From a virus: 22,707 bases of DNA. Position 1 is the first letter of the stretch; each line of letters starts with the position of its first letter. The notes under the pieces were generated by a model. It was given only the letters and a program-made list of their open reading frames with translations. It was not told where the DNA came from and did no database searches. The DNA lies in IMG/VR virus record IMGVR_UViG_3300043448_000620, positions 1-22,707 of that record. One strand, 5' to 3'. The position numbers were made by a program, and so were the translations under genes. Positions 6,639 through 14,532 of this stretch are shown here, piece after piece.

Positions 6639-8527
6639 TCATCTCTCCTAGGGGCCCAAGCATCCTGATCTATGGCCTTAATAAATTGTCCTGGTAAATC
6701 ATTTTTAAATGGCGTACCAGGATGTGCGCTTACATATCCTTCTGGCTTGGTTTGTCTAATACCACTATGTGTACCACTGCTTAAACCATTAATCATTTCT
6801 AGTTTGGCCTTGGTTAATAGTTCAACAGCCATTAGTACAGCATCAATTCCAACACGATCTTTTAATATTGTCTCTGCTTGTTTTGAACTGACATTACGAC
6901 CTACCCATTCAATAAATTTTTGTTTTACACCAGGTATACGTAGGTTTTGATTATAAAATTTGTAAAGGACTTCTCCTGGTTTACTTAGGCCAGGCTTTGG
7001 TGATAAAAAGTTATTGATTTGATTAGCATTAGCTTGTATAAATTCTTGTACACTATCTAGGCTATTTTCTACAATCTGTGGTGGCTCCTCTACATAGACA
7101 GTTCCTTGTACGATAACATCAGGAGTACTTAAACTTTCTGGTTGAGGATATCTAGTTTCTTCATTGCTGCCTAATGATGGATAGTACCCAGTAGCAGCTA
7201 CCATTACTTTAGCTACTCTTATTCTACGACCAAGGTCACTGTTTTTACCAATATGGAATGTAGTAATATTTGGTGTGAATTCATACTCTTGTGTTTCTGG
7301 ATTTAGTATAGCTTTGGCACTGCCGCCATCAGGTTTGTTTCCTGGATAAAATAATAATCCACCTTCTATAAATCCTTCTGCTGGACTTACTTGTTCAAAA
7401 TAAGTCCATAAACTGGCTAACTGTTTAGCATATTGTTTACGTTGTGCTTCCTTAGTTGGATCAGGACGTCCAGTACTTAGTAAGAATTTTTGTACTTCAT
7501 CTGAACTGCGTGGAGCAGTTCTTACACCATTATCTAATTCTGTTTTACCACGTTTAAGATAATCCCAAGCATTTTTAGGAATCATCATAAACACGCCATC
7601 TTGTTTCCCCCAATATACAACAGGACTACCGTCCCACTTAAGTTCAATATTACCACCTTGACCAGTCATATGTCTCATACGTTCTACAGCATGTAGACCA
7701 CCTTGTGATCCATTGGTAAACACTAGATCTTCTATGTGTTGATACTTACGTCCTATAGCTGGTGCTGCTGCTTCAAAAAACTTTTGTTCTGGTCCTTTTA
7801 GTGGAACACTTTTCCAACTTTGCCCACCAGCAGCTAAACTATAAATTTTTTGTCTTGTTGCAGCATCAGGTAGTGCTGCCATAATACTTTCTACACTGCC
7901 TAAACTACGAGCATTGGCTCTAGGACCAATTAAGTAACGTGCTATCTCATCCAAGTCAGTGCTGATTAAATCTGCTTTTTTACCTTGTTGATCACGAGCA
8001 TATAATCCTTCATCAGGACTCCATAGCATGTTTTGACTGCTAGCCAATGCGTTCATGATCATTTGTTTGTGTACACCTTTGTATGAACTACCTTGTGGTA
8101 TTTGGTGTACATGGAACTTATGTACGTTAGCAGCATTACGTACTACCTTAACGTCTACTTGATGACAAGTTGATCCAAAGGGTAATTTAATATGTACTGT
8201 TACTGCTATACGTTTTGTTTCTAAACCTTTATCGTTTAAATATTTTTCTAGATTTATCCGTATTTTTTTAGGATCTTCTTCGTTAAAGAACTGAGCAGCA
8301 GTGTCCAAGTCTACCATAACATCTAAGTCACCACTCATAACTCCTGGAGTTGGTGTTGCTCCACTGCCTATTCTATGTACTTTGAGTCCTGTGCCTCTAA
8401 GATATCTTTCAAGTTGTGCTTCAATTTGAGGTGCTTTACTTTGGTCGAATGGTTCACACTCGTCCCAAATATTGCCACCCTCCATCAAAGGAGTACGTAC
8501 CTTAGAGAACAACTCACGTAGCATCAT
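6635..8527 (-). CDS. Pol-beta-type nucleotidyltransferase fused to KxDG ligase-like domain
   Basis: The 630-residue product starts at ATG 8527 (ATGA overlap; a second ATG follows at once). After MMLRELFS, residues about 25-200 show a pol-beta superfamily NTase: GSG at 54-56, DLD with Asp67 and Asp69, and a third carboxylate Asp125 in CHQVDVKV, the pattern of poly(A) polymerase or CCA-type transferases. From about 260 onward a second domain has ELKWDGSP, a KxDG ligase/capping motif with Lys297 as the candidate nucleotidylated lysine. EGFIEGGLLF (384-393) follows, like the EG-containing motif of ATP-dependent ligases, then a basic RRIRVAKV segment. The C-terminus is helical. A reasonable guess is RNA or DNA end modification: tailing plus ligation. 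The ligase assignment rests on motifs alone. Confidence 0.72.
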   Translation of the reverse strand: MMLRELFSKVRTPLMEGGNIWDECEPFDQSKAPQIEAQLERYLRGTGLKVHRIGSGATPTPGVMSGDLDVMVDLDTAAQFFNEEDPKKIRINLEKYLNDKGLETKRIAVTVHIKLPFGSTCHQVDVKVVRNAANVHKFHVHQIPQGSSYKGVHKQMIMNALASSQNMLWSPDEGLYARDQQGKKADLISTDLDEIARYLIGPRANARSLGSVESIMAALPDAATRQKIYSLAAGGQSWKSVPLKGPEQKFFEAAAPAIGRKYQHIEDLVFTNGSQGGLHAVERMRHMTGQGGNIELKWDGSPVVYWGKQDGVFMMIPKNAWDYLKRGKTELDNGVRTAPRSSDEVQKFLLSTGRPDPTKEAQRKQYAKQLASLWTYFEQVSPAEGFIEGGLLFYPGNKPDGGSAKAILNPETQEYEFTPNITTFHIGKNSDLGRRIRVAKVMVAATGYYPSLGSNEETRYPQPESLSTPDVIVQGTVYVEEPPQIVENSLDSVQEFIQANANQINNFLSPKPGLSKPGEVLYKFYNQNLRIPGVKQKFIEWVGRNVSSKQAETILKDRVGIDAVLMAVELLTKAKLEMINGLSSGTHSGIRQTKPEGYVSAHPGTPFKNDLPGQFIKAIDQDAWAPRRDE

Positions 8528-8907
8528 TTATACATACCATCCTTCATATGTTGTAGTTCTGTTTCGTATATATGTTGTGCTACCTGTTCTGTAAATTCTT
8601 CTTCTAATGTATCGTCAAGTTCTCTAATGGGAAATTCTTGTTTATAACTTTCATATGCTTTTTTAATTACAGGTTTAAACACTCTATGACTAAATTTACT
8701 ACCACTTTCGAATTGTGCTTTACATGTTTTTAGTATAGGAAAGAAATGACGACGATAAAAATCATCATTGTGATGCATATAAAAAACAAGATCTTCTGCT
8801 AGGTCAAATTCATATTTGCCTTGCTCATCTTTTATAATTTTACTATCAGTCTTTAACATGTCATCAACTGATAGTTCTTTATTACCAAACATTTCAAATA
8901 ATTTCAT
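8524..8907 (-). CDS. Unknown acidic helical protein (127 aa)
   Basis: ATG 8907 follows the upstream stop by 6 nt, with GGTGA about 7 nt before it. The stop forms an ATGA overlap with the NTase/ligase-like gene. The N-terminus MKLFEMFGNKELS is amphipathic like its neighbours. The body looks all-helical and charged, with an aromatic/His cluster (YMHHNDDFYRRHFFP) and acidic helices towards the C-terminus (DDTLEEEFTEQVAQH). I do not recognise the family. It has no membrane segment and one Cys. Coupling to the NTase/ligase-like gene makes an accessory or co-packaged protein plausible, but nothing in the sequence proves it. Confidence 0.78.
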   Translation of the reverse strand: MKLFEMFGNKELSVDDMLKTDSKIIKDEQGKYEFDLAEDLVFYMHHNDDFYRRHFFPILKTCKAQFESGSKFSHRVFKPVIKKAYESYKQEFPIRELDDTLEEEFTEQVAQHIYETELQHMKDGMYK

Positions 8908-8913
8908 AATAGT

Positions 8914-9480
8914 TCACCAAGCACGACAAGACCAATAACGAGCTTTCCATTTTGGTCCTGGATTAGCACAATTATGTCTTGCCCTAAAATTCTTACGTCT
9001 ACTAGGTATATGTTTTTTTATACTTAATTTTTTATCACCAAAGTTAACTTTAACAATTTTACCATTAGGTTTACGAACATATACTTTACTTTTGGCTACA
9101 TCACCTTTCATAGGTTTACCTAGGGGAACATTATGTCCTTGATGCATGGCTTCTGCTGCTCCCCCTACTAATTTACCCTTAGGATTAGTAGGTCCAGGAC
9201 TGCGTAATTGACCAGCCTGGCCTATTTTATGTTTACCTAATCCAGCAAATGGCCATGTAGACTCATCCAATTCTTCAAAAAAAGTAATGCCTACTTCCTG
9301 TAATAAGGCTAATGCTAAGTTATCTAGTTCAACTAATATAGAATCTTCTGATACTATCAAAACATCAGTTTCTATAGCATCTCTTTCATTGAGATCAAAA
9401 TAGAAGCCATCTCCAGGATGTATGTCTACATCCTCGGATTCTACTTGTTCTACATATTCTAATATACTTTTATTAGTCAT
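8914..9480 (-). CDS. DUF5872-like conserved phage protein
   Basis: I prefer ATG 9480 (188 aa) because GGGA lies 6 nt upstream; an in-frame GTG at 9492 would add four residues. A CGATAAATA box lies 17 nt before it, so this is probably the first gene of the unit running to 4472. The N-terminal 85 residues are acidic. A Gly/Pro-rich linker (GLGKHKIGQAGQLRSPGPTN) follows, then a basic C-terminal domain with KVYVRKPNGKIVKVNFGD, RRKNFRARHNC, PGPKWKARYWSCRAW. That end, with its two Cys and conserved Trp/Arg residues, is the signature I associate with DUF5872, common in marine T4-like phages and of unknown function. The family name is from memory and should be confirmed. Confidence 0.82.
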   Translation of the reverse strand: MTNKSILEYVEQVESEDVDIHPGDGFYFDLNERDAIETDVLIVSEDSILVELDNLALALLQEVGITFFEELDESTWPFAGLGKHKIGQAGQLRSPGPTNPKGKLVGGAAEAMHQGHNVPLGKPMKGDVAKSKVYVRKPNGKIVKVNFGDKKLSIKKHIPSRRKNFRARHNCANPGPKWKARYWSCRAW

Positions 9481-9496
9481 AGCGATTCCCACTTAA

Positions 9497-9505
9497 TATT
9501 TATCG
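9497..9505 (-). promoter_or_regulatory. Late-promoter-like box CGATAAATA
   Basis: Minus-strand CGATAAATA lies 17 nt before the ATG at 9480, in the short gap after the gene ending at 9533. It is identical to the boxes at 4469-4477 and 18279-18287. It sits where a new transcription unit would be expected, because the gene chain on either side is otherwise nearly continuous. Confidence 0.6.
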
Positions 9506-9532
9506 ATATTAAAGGTAATACTATAGCCAAAT

Positions 9533-10180
9533 TTAAGCAGGATTTTTTACAACTCTGTCAATTCGTTGTATGTTTGAGCCTAAAAACATCTGTACCATGC
9601 TTAATGTTTTAGCGTCTTTTACGTAGAAATAACTATCCCCACTGCGCCAACCTCGTCTAACATGGTCACGACAACGACGGGGCATACGGATTTTATCATT
9701 TCCTGTACACCATTTAAAGAAACTTTCGTTATTAGGAACACGTTGTGTTAAGGTGATTTTGAAGTCATAATCAACACGTTTGAGATAAACTGTATTTTTT
9801 TCTAACACAGGTCTTGAATCTTCAGGCATACTGATATATTTGATGTAGTCAAAAAGTTCTTTACTTACCTGTTTAAAATCATCAAACTTATCTGTGTAGA
9901 AAGTTAGGAAAGGACTACTTACCATAAGTTTATAGTCACTGACCTTTTGAAATGCTTTTACTATATTATGTGCTCGGTCCAAGTCACTAGCAACGCCGTT
10001 ATAAACCCAACCAGGAAAAGTTTTATTTTCCCTCCAGTGGGCGATTTTTTCTGCGGCATCCTCAATGTCTCTACCTCTAAAAGTTGTGGCAAGTTTAGAT
10101 ATAAGGACTATCTTATACCTATACTTGTCCAAAAACAGTTTATTGGTTTTCTTCGTTGGTAACAATTTCAAGTGATTCAT
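9533..10180 (-). CDS. Unknown conserved phage protein downstream of clpA (215 aa)
   Basis: The frame starts at ATG 10180 and overlaps the 3' end of clpA by 41 bp in another frame. The upstream ribosome site is weak. A shorter start is possible, but the basic N-terminus KTNKLFLDKYRYKIVLISK looks like part of the folded protein, so I keep the long form. The sequence is basic and alpha/beta-like, with FRGRDIEDAAEKI near residue 35 and WCTGNDKIRMPRRC near 160. An Arg-rich patch follows (RRCRDHVRRGWRSGDSYFYVKD), which could contact nucleic acid or phosphate. No known catalytic motif is visible. It is the last gene of the dnaJ-def-clpA operon, yet nothing in it suggests a chaperone. Confidence 0.78.
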   Translation of the reverse strand: MNHLKLLPTKKTNKLFLDKYRYKIVLISKLATTFRGRDIEDAAEKIAHWRENKTFPGWVYNGVASDLDRAHNIVKAFQKVSDYKLMVSSPFLTFYTDKFDDFKQVSKELFDYIKYISMPEDSRPVLEKNTVYLKRVDYDFKITLTQRVPNNESFFKWCTGNDKIRMPRRCRDHVRRGWRSGDSYFYVKDAKTLSMVQMFLGSNIQRIDRVVKNPA

Positions 10181-12407
10181 TTTCAGTTACTTTACTTTGT
10201 CTTACACGTTTAGTCAATGTAATTTGGTCACCGTCTAATCCAATAACCAAACTACCACCGTCCTTAAGTTCACCAAATAACATCATACGACTTAATGGGC
10301 GTTTGATCTCTTTATCTATGACACGCTGTAATGGACGGGCACCCATTTTACTATCGAACCCTTTTTCAATCAAATGATTTATAGCAGCATCATTAATTTT
10401 GACGCGAATTCCCTTTTCTGATACTTGTTGTTTAAGTTCGTCAATAAACTTAACAACAATCTTATACATAGTTTCCTTTGTAAGTTTGCCAAATGTGATA
10501 ATAGCATCTAGCCTGTTTCTAAACTCAGGAGCAAAGAATTTCTTAAGATCCTTATCATCATAGTCCTTTTCCTGTTTGCCAAAGCCTATCTGATTCTTCT
10601 CAGCACTTTGAGCACCAGCATTAGTAGTTAAGATGAGGATGATATTACGGCAGTCTGCTTTCTTACCATTACTACCTGTGACAAAGCCATTGTCCATCAT
10701 CTGTAGTAGGATAGTACTTACATCTGGGTGACTCTTTTCAACTTCGTCAAACAATAGTACACAGTAAGGATTTTCTTGGATTTGTGTAATAAGTAAGCCA
10801 GCATTTTCTTCAAAGCCAACATAACCTGGTGGGCTACCAATCAGTTTACTTACGCTGTGTTTTTCCTGATATTCACTCATATCAAAGCGTATGAGTTTTA
10901 CTCCTAAATGTTTGGATAGCATCTTGGCTGTTTCTGTTTTACCACATCCAGTTGGGCCCATAAAAACAAATGAACCGATTGGTTTGTTCTCAGGTTTAAG
11001 TCCAGCACGAGCAACAAGTATTTTATCTACTAGCTCAGTTACAGCAGTTTCTTGTCCAAATACTTCGCTATTAATCTGATTCTCTAAATTAGCTAAGTTA
11101 TTACTTTCAGTTTCTGCGATTTGTTCTTCAGGCATTTGAATAGCCTGTGCTAGTTCGTATTGAATTTCTGTTTCACCAATAACACGCTCTTGATCCAGTT
11201 TTAAGTTAAATCTACTACAGGCGCAGTCAATAAGATCAATTGCTTTATCTGGAAGTTTTTTATCTGTTTGATATTTTACACTGAGTTTTACAGCAGCTTG
11301 AATGGCATCTTCTGTAATCTTAACTTTATGGAATTGTTCGTAGTATTTTTTAATACCTTTTAGGATCTGTAGGGTGGTATCATATGTAGGCTCATCAATA
11401 GTAATACGTTGGAACCTACGCATTAGAGCACGATCTTTTTCAAAATATTTGCGATATTCTTCCCAAGTTGTACTTGCTACTACCTTAATATTACCTTTAC
11501 TTAAGGCTGGTTTCATCATATTGGCTAAGTCGTTAGCACTGTTACCAGCACTACCAGCTCCGCTAATCATATGAGCTTCGTCAATAAAGAGAATAGTCTT
11601 GCCTTTATTTTGTAAGCCTTTTAATACTAGTTTAAAACGTTCTTCAAAATCTCCTCTATATTTGCTGCCAGCTAACATACTGCTGATATCAAGATTGAAA
11701 ACTTTATAATCTTTTAAGAATTCTGGTACATGACCTTTTACAATATTATAGGCTAGTCCTTCGGCAATAGCAGTTTTACCAACACCTGGCTCGCCTACTA
11801 ACATTACGTTGTTTTTGTTACGACGACCCATGGCCAAGGCAATACTTTCAAGTTCAGTAACACGACCAATTACAGGATCTACTTTGTTTTTCTTAACTGC
11901 TTCGTTAAGATTACTAGTAAATGCTTTTAGGGCACGATCTACTTGATGATCATTAACATGTTCTTCTTCTTCACTTTGAATTTCATTGTTCAGATATTCT
12001 GCGAATTTATTTTTGTCGATGCCAGCTTGTTGAATATAGTAACTGGCATAACTACGCTTTTCGCCCATCATGCTTAGGAATACATCACTAAGCTCCATAG
12101 TTTGACGACCATTAAAAAGGCTTTGGGTAAATGCTCTATTAAGTACACGTTCAACAGCCTGGGTTTTCTTTGGTTTAGTTACATTTTCATTAATGATGTC
12201 ATCAAGTTTATTTTTTAAGTAGTGCTCTAAATTTGTTTTGATGTAAGTTGGATCAGCCCCATATCCTTGAATACTATTAACGAAATGTTCCTCGTTGAGC
12301 ATGGTGTATAACAAGTGCTCAAGAGTCAAATACTCATGCTTATAGCTCTTAGCTAATTCAATTGCTTGTTCAAAAACAGCTTTAAGACTGTCGCTGGGCT
12401 CTACCAT
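10140..12407 (-). CDS. clpA: ClpA-type AAA+ unfoldase with ClpP-docking loop
   Basis: The 755-aa product is close to E. coli ClpA in length (758). ATG 12407 overlaps the end of def by 26 bp, with AAGGA about 6 nt upstream. Residues 1-140 hold the two Clp N-repeats. AAA domain D1 has Walker A GEPGVGKT (205-212) and Walker B LFIDEAH (273-279). D2 has GPTGCGKT (484-491), LLFDEVE (551-557) and PEFRNRLDAI. There is no ClpB-type middle coiled coil. An IGF tripeptide (607-609), following TTNAGAQSAEKN, sits where ClpA and ClpX carry the loop that docks on ClpP. This predicts a phage unfoldase that feeds substrates to host ClpP; no clpP gene is visible in the window. Targets are unknown. The downstream C-terminus is Glu/Asn-rich. 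Confidence 0.95.
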   Translation of the reverse strand: MVEPSDSLKAVFEQAIELAKSYKHEYLTLEHLLYTMLNEEHFVNSIQGYGADPTYIKTNLEHYLKNKLDDIINENVTKPKKTQAVERVLNRAFTQSLFNGRQTMELSDVFLSMMGEKRSYASYYIQQAGIDKNKFAEYLNNEIQSEEEEHVNDHQVDRALKAFTSNLNEAVKKNKVDPVIGRVTELESIALAMGRRNKNNVMLVGEPGVGKTAIAEGLAYNIVKGHVPEFLKDYKVFNLDISSMLAGSKYRGDFEERFKLVLKGLQNKGKTILFIDEAHMISGAGSAGNSANDLANMMKPALSKGNIKVVASTTWEEYRKYFEKDRALMRRFQRITIDEPTYDTTLQILKGIKKYYEQFHKVKITEDAIQAAVKLSVKYQTDKKLPDKAIDLIDCACSRFNLKLDQERVIGETEIQYELAQAIQMPEEQIAETESNNLANLENQINSEVFGQETAVTELVDKILVARAGLKPENKPIGSFVFMGPTGCGKTETAKMLSKHLGVKLIRFDMSEYQEKHSVSKLIGSPPGYVGFEENAGLLITQIQENPYCVLLFDEVEKSHPDVSTILLQMMDNGFVTGSNGKKADCRNIILILTTNAGAQSAEKNQIGFGKQEKDYDDKDLKKFFAPEFRNRLDAIITFGKLTKETMYKIVVKFIDELKQQVSEKGIRVKINDAAINHLIEKGFDSKMGARPLQRVIDKEIKRPLSRMMLFGELKDGGSLVIGLDGDQITLTKRVRQSKVTENESLEIVTNEENQ

Positions 12408-12909
12408 ATCGTTTCCTTAGTTTGTTAAGTTTTTTCATAGCCATTTCCTGCTTTAGTTTGCTTACACGATCAATCATACATATACCGTCCAAGTGATCTA
12501 GTTCATGTAAAAAACATTTAGCATCTATGCCATGTAGTGATATTACACAATTATTGCCCTCGCTGTCAAGATATTCTGCCATGATTGTTTCCGGCCTTTT
12601 AACAGGAATAACCAAATTAGGAAAACTCAAACATCCTTCCATGGCTTCAATCATTTTATCACTAGCGGCTCTAAGCACAGGGTTAAACATGGCAAAAGGG
12701 CCCAGCTCTAAACTTAGGTCTTTGGGAAAGATTGCTATAACTCTAGCAGCCAAACCTACTTGATTGCCACTTAGTCCTATGCCTCTTTCTCTAATCATAA
12801 GTTCAATCATTTCCTTTTCCACATATTTGGGATCCATGATAGGATGTTCAAAATCAAAGTCAGGCATACGCTCTCTTAAGATTTCATTTGGAAATGTTAT
12901 CAATTTCAT
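12382..12909 (-). CDS. def: Peptide deformylase
   Basis: This 175-aa metalloenzyme removes the formyl group from the N-terminal methionine of new proteins. All three family motifs are present: GIGLSGNQ (43-50; Ser replaces the usual Ala), EGCLS (91-95; Cys metal ligand) and HELDH (135-139; two His ligands and catalytic Glu). ATG 12909 lies inside the 3' end of dnaJ (26-bp overlap), with AGAGGA about 8 nt upstream. Its own 3' end overlaps clpA. The basic C-terminal helix after residue 150 (KLKQEMAMKKLNKLRKRYG) is also seen in bacterial enzymes. Phage deformylases are known from cyanophages. Here the operon with dnaJ and clpA points to control of nascent-protein maturation and turnover. Confidence 0.95.
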   Translation of the reverse strand: MKLITFPNEILRERMPDFDFEHPIMDPKYVEKEMIELMIRERGIGLSGNQVGLAARVIAIFPKDLSLELGPFAMFNPVLRAASDKMIEAMEGCLSFPNLVIPVKRPETIMAEYLDSEGNNCVISLHGIDAKCFLHELDHLDGICMIDRVSKLKQEMAMKKLNKLRKRYGRAQRQS

Positions 12910-13738
12910 TTTTTAATTCCTCTAATTTCTTTTTTAATTCAATGTCAGTTATTGCGGGTATTCTAATATACACAATGACAATAAAATTTCCTGTAATGCC
13001 AGTTCTAAGATTTTTAAATCCTAATCCTGTAGCACTATATTCACCACCATGTGTCATACCAGGTTTTAGTTTAATATTAAGTAATCTACCATCTATAGTT
13101 TCAATAGGCTTACTACAGCCTACCATGGCTTCAATAGCATCTATCTCTATTAGAGTGGTAATATCGTCACCACGTCTAGCAAAATTTAAATCCTCGGCAA
13201 CCAATACTGTGACATTAAGATCGCCTCTATTAACTTGAGGATATGTGTCATCGCCCATACCACTAAACTTTAATACATCACCACTTTCAATTCCAGGTGG
13301 TATATTGATATGTGCTGTTTCTTTACGCCCAGAAGGTAGCATATAACTGGCTTCAATTTCTTTGCCTATATAACTATCTAATAGAGTAATTTTAACTTTA
13401 ATATTGAGGTCTAAATTCTTAGCCCTAGTTCTTCCATGCCCGGATCTACCTCTGCCAAAATCAAATGTACTACCTCCTCTGAACATTTGATTGAACATAT
13501 CATGAATATCTTCAAAACTTCTTTGATTGCCCTCGCCTGCTCTAAAGTGGCTTTCAGTATCATATTGAGTTCTTTTTCTAGGATCACTTAATGTGTCATA
13601 GGCTTGATTAATTTTTTGAAAGGTAGATTCATTACCACCTCTATCCGGATGGTGTTCCATTGCCAGCTTACGATAAGCTGATTTAATTTGTTGTGGTGTT
13701 GCTTCTCTAGGAACACCCAGTATGTCGTAGTAGTTCAT
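12884..13738 (-). CDS. dnaJ: Type II DnaJ/CbpA-like co-chaperone
   Basis: The 284-residue protein has an N-terminal J domain (about 2-65) with HPD at 30-32, the motif that stimulates the DnaK ATPase. A short Gly/Phe/Arg linker (FRGGSTFDFGRGRSGHGR) follows, then two beta-barrel substrate-binding domains (LDLNIKVKITLLDSYIGK, then IPPGIESGDVLKFSGMGDD) as in DnaJ C-terminal regions. The Cys-rich zinc-finger domain is absent, so it is the CbpA/type II kind. It ends in a charged dimerisation-like helix. It would recruit host DnaK. ATG 13738 comes immediately after the U-tract of a terminator, with no Shine-Dalgarno sequence, which is odd. It is the first gene of the proteostasis operon with def and clpA. 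Confidence 0.94.
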   Translation of the reverse strand: MNYYDILGVPREATPQQIKSAYRKLAMEHHPDRGGNESTFQKINQAYDTLSDPRKRTQYDTESHFRAGEGNQRSFEDIHDMFNQMFRGGSTFDFGRGRSGHGRTRAKNLDLNIKVKITLLDSYIGKEIEASYMLPSGRKETAHINIPPGIESGDVLKFSGMGDDTYPQVNRGDLNVTVLVAEDLNFARRGDDITTLIEIDAIEAMVGCSKPIETIDGRLLNIKLKPGMTHGGEYSATGLGFKNLRTGITGNFIVIVYIRIPAITDIELKKKLEELKNEIDNISK

Positions 13739-13767
13739 AAAAATTAAGGCTGTTTAACAGCCTTAAT
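13739..13767 (-). terminator. Intrinsic terminator closing the lysis/envelope unit
   Basis: Bases 13743-13752 pair perfectly with 13758-13767 (ATTAAGGCTG / CAGCCTTAAT) around a 5-nt loop. On the minus strand the stem is followed by TTTTT and then directly by the dnaJ start codon. It lies 25 nt after the stop of the gene at 13792. On the plus strand no proper U-tract follows, so it acts for minus-strand transcription. Confidence 0.88.
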
Positions 13768-13791
13768 ATTTAACCTACTAGGATTAGACTA

Positions 13792-14025
13792 TTACTTTTT
13801 TGTGTCTTTCTTTGCGTCTTCAATCTTTGTTGCTTCGTGTTTTTCGTGCTTCTTAACTTCTTTACAATCTTGTTTAGGCTTGTTGGTTTTTGGATCCATT
13901 ACTGGCTTACCATCTTTACCCTGTACATCAACACATACTTTACGTGTTTCAGGTTTCTTTTCCTCAGCCTCGGCTACTTGAAATGTAAGACCTACTGCTA
14001 ATAATGTTGCTAAAAAATATTTCAT
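13792..14025 (-). CDS. Small exported Lys-rich protein
   Basis: This 77-residue product starts at ATG 14025 with a strong AAGGAG 5 nt upstream. Residues 1-20 form a signal peptide (MKYFLATLLAVGLTFQVAEA) with an AEA site suitable for signal peptidase I. The mature part is short, highly charged and Lys-rich, with two Cys (CVDV and QDCKEV) that could form a disulfide in the periplasm. A region around DGKPVMDPKTNKPKQ looks like a loop, and the tail is almost all Lys, Glu, His and Asp. It is the last gene before the terminator. I do not recognise the family. A periplasmic accessory of lysis or an envelope-modifying peptide is possible but unproven. Confidence 0.8.
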   Translation of the reverse strand: MKYFLATLLAVGLTFQVAEAEEKKPETRKVCVDVQGKDGKPVMDPKTNKPKQDCKEVKKHEKHEATKIEDAKKDTKK

Positions 14026-14034
14026 AATTGCTCC

Positions 14035-14532
14035 TTATAGTTCTGGAAATGGTGGTTGTCCAGGCATTGGTTTGCCTCGACTACTATTACTTACTTGTCC
14101 CCAGTTGTCCATCTGAGGCATTGGGGCTGCGCCAAATCCTCCTCCAAATGCTGGTGGTGCGCCAAATCCTCCTGGTGAGCCAAACCCACCTGTCATTGTA
14201 GTTGTTGTAGTCATTGATGGGGGTGGTGCTGGTGGAGGGGGTGGTCTATTGGCCGCTTCTAATGCTTTGGCCTGTAGGTCCTTATCGTTACCCGCTAGCA
14301 TAATACCAGATAGTGTACCTGTTAAAAATGTAGCAATAGGAACAATAAGTTCAAAAAACTTTTGATCAATTGGACTGATAGCGTTAAGAGGCTGTGTTAC
14401 AAATATTAAACTATACAATACTACGAACACAATACCAGTTAAGGTCAATGATAAACAAATCCCAATAAAGAATTTGAGTCGTGCCATCAGTTGTTCTTCA
14501 GTATAGATTACTGGTTGATTACTATTTTCCAC
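14035..14532 (-). CDS. Two-TM membrane protein with Pro/Gly-rich tail (holin-like candidate)
   Basis: I place the start at GTG 14532, because AGGAGG lies 5 nt upstream. The in-frame ATG at 14607 would put a basic leader inside the upstream gene and has no such signal. The resulting 165 aa has TM1 at about 20-45 and TM2 at about 59-81 (FFELIVPIATFLTGTLSGIML). The short loop contains NAISPIDQ, and a cytosolic-type charged segment follows TM2. From residue about 96 the tail is Pro-rich, then Thr-rich, then Gly/Phe repeats (GGFGSPGGFGAPP). A two-TM layout near the endolysin gene fits a holin or a membrane anchor, but the long tail is unusual for a holin. Confidence 0.82.
   Translation of the reverse strand: MENSNQPVIYTEEQLMARLKFFIGICLSLTLTGIVFVVLYSLIFVTQPLNAISPIDQKFFELIVPIATFLTGTLSGIMLAGNDKDLQAKALEAANRPPPPPAPPPSMTTTTTMTGGFGSPGGFGAPPAFGGGFGAAPMPQMDNWGQVSNSSRGKPMPGQPPFPEL

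Noticed and set aside
10140-12407. ClpB disaggregase instead of ClpA
   Set aside because: No middle coiled-coil domain; length matches ClpA and an IGF loop is present.
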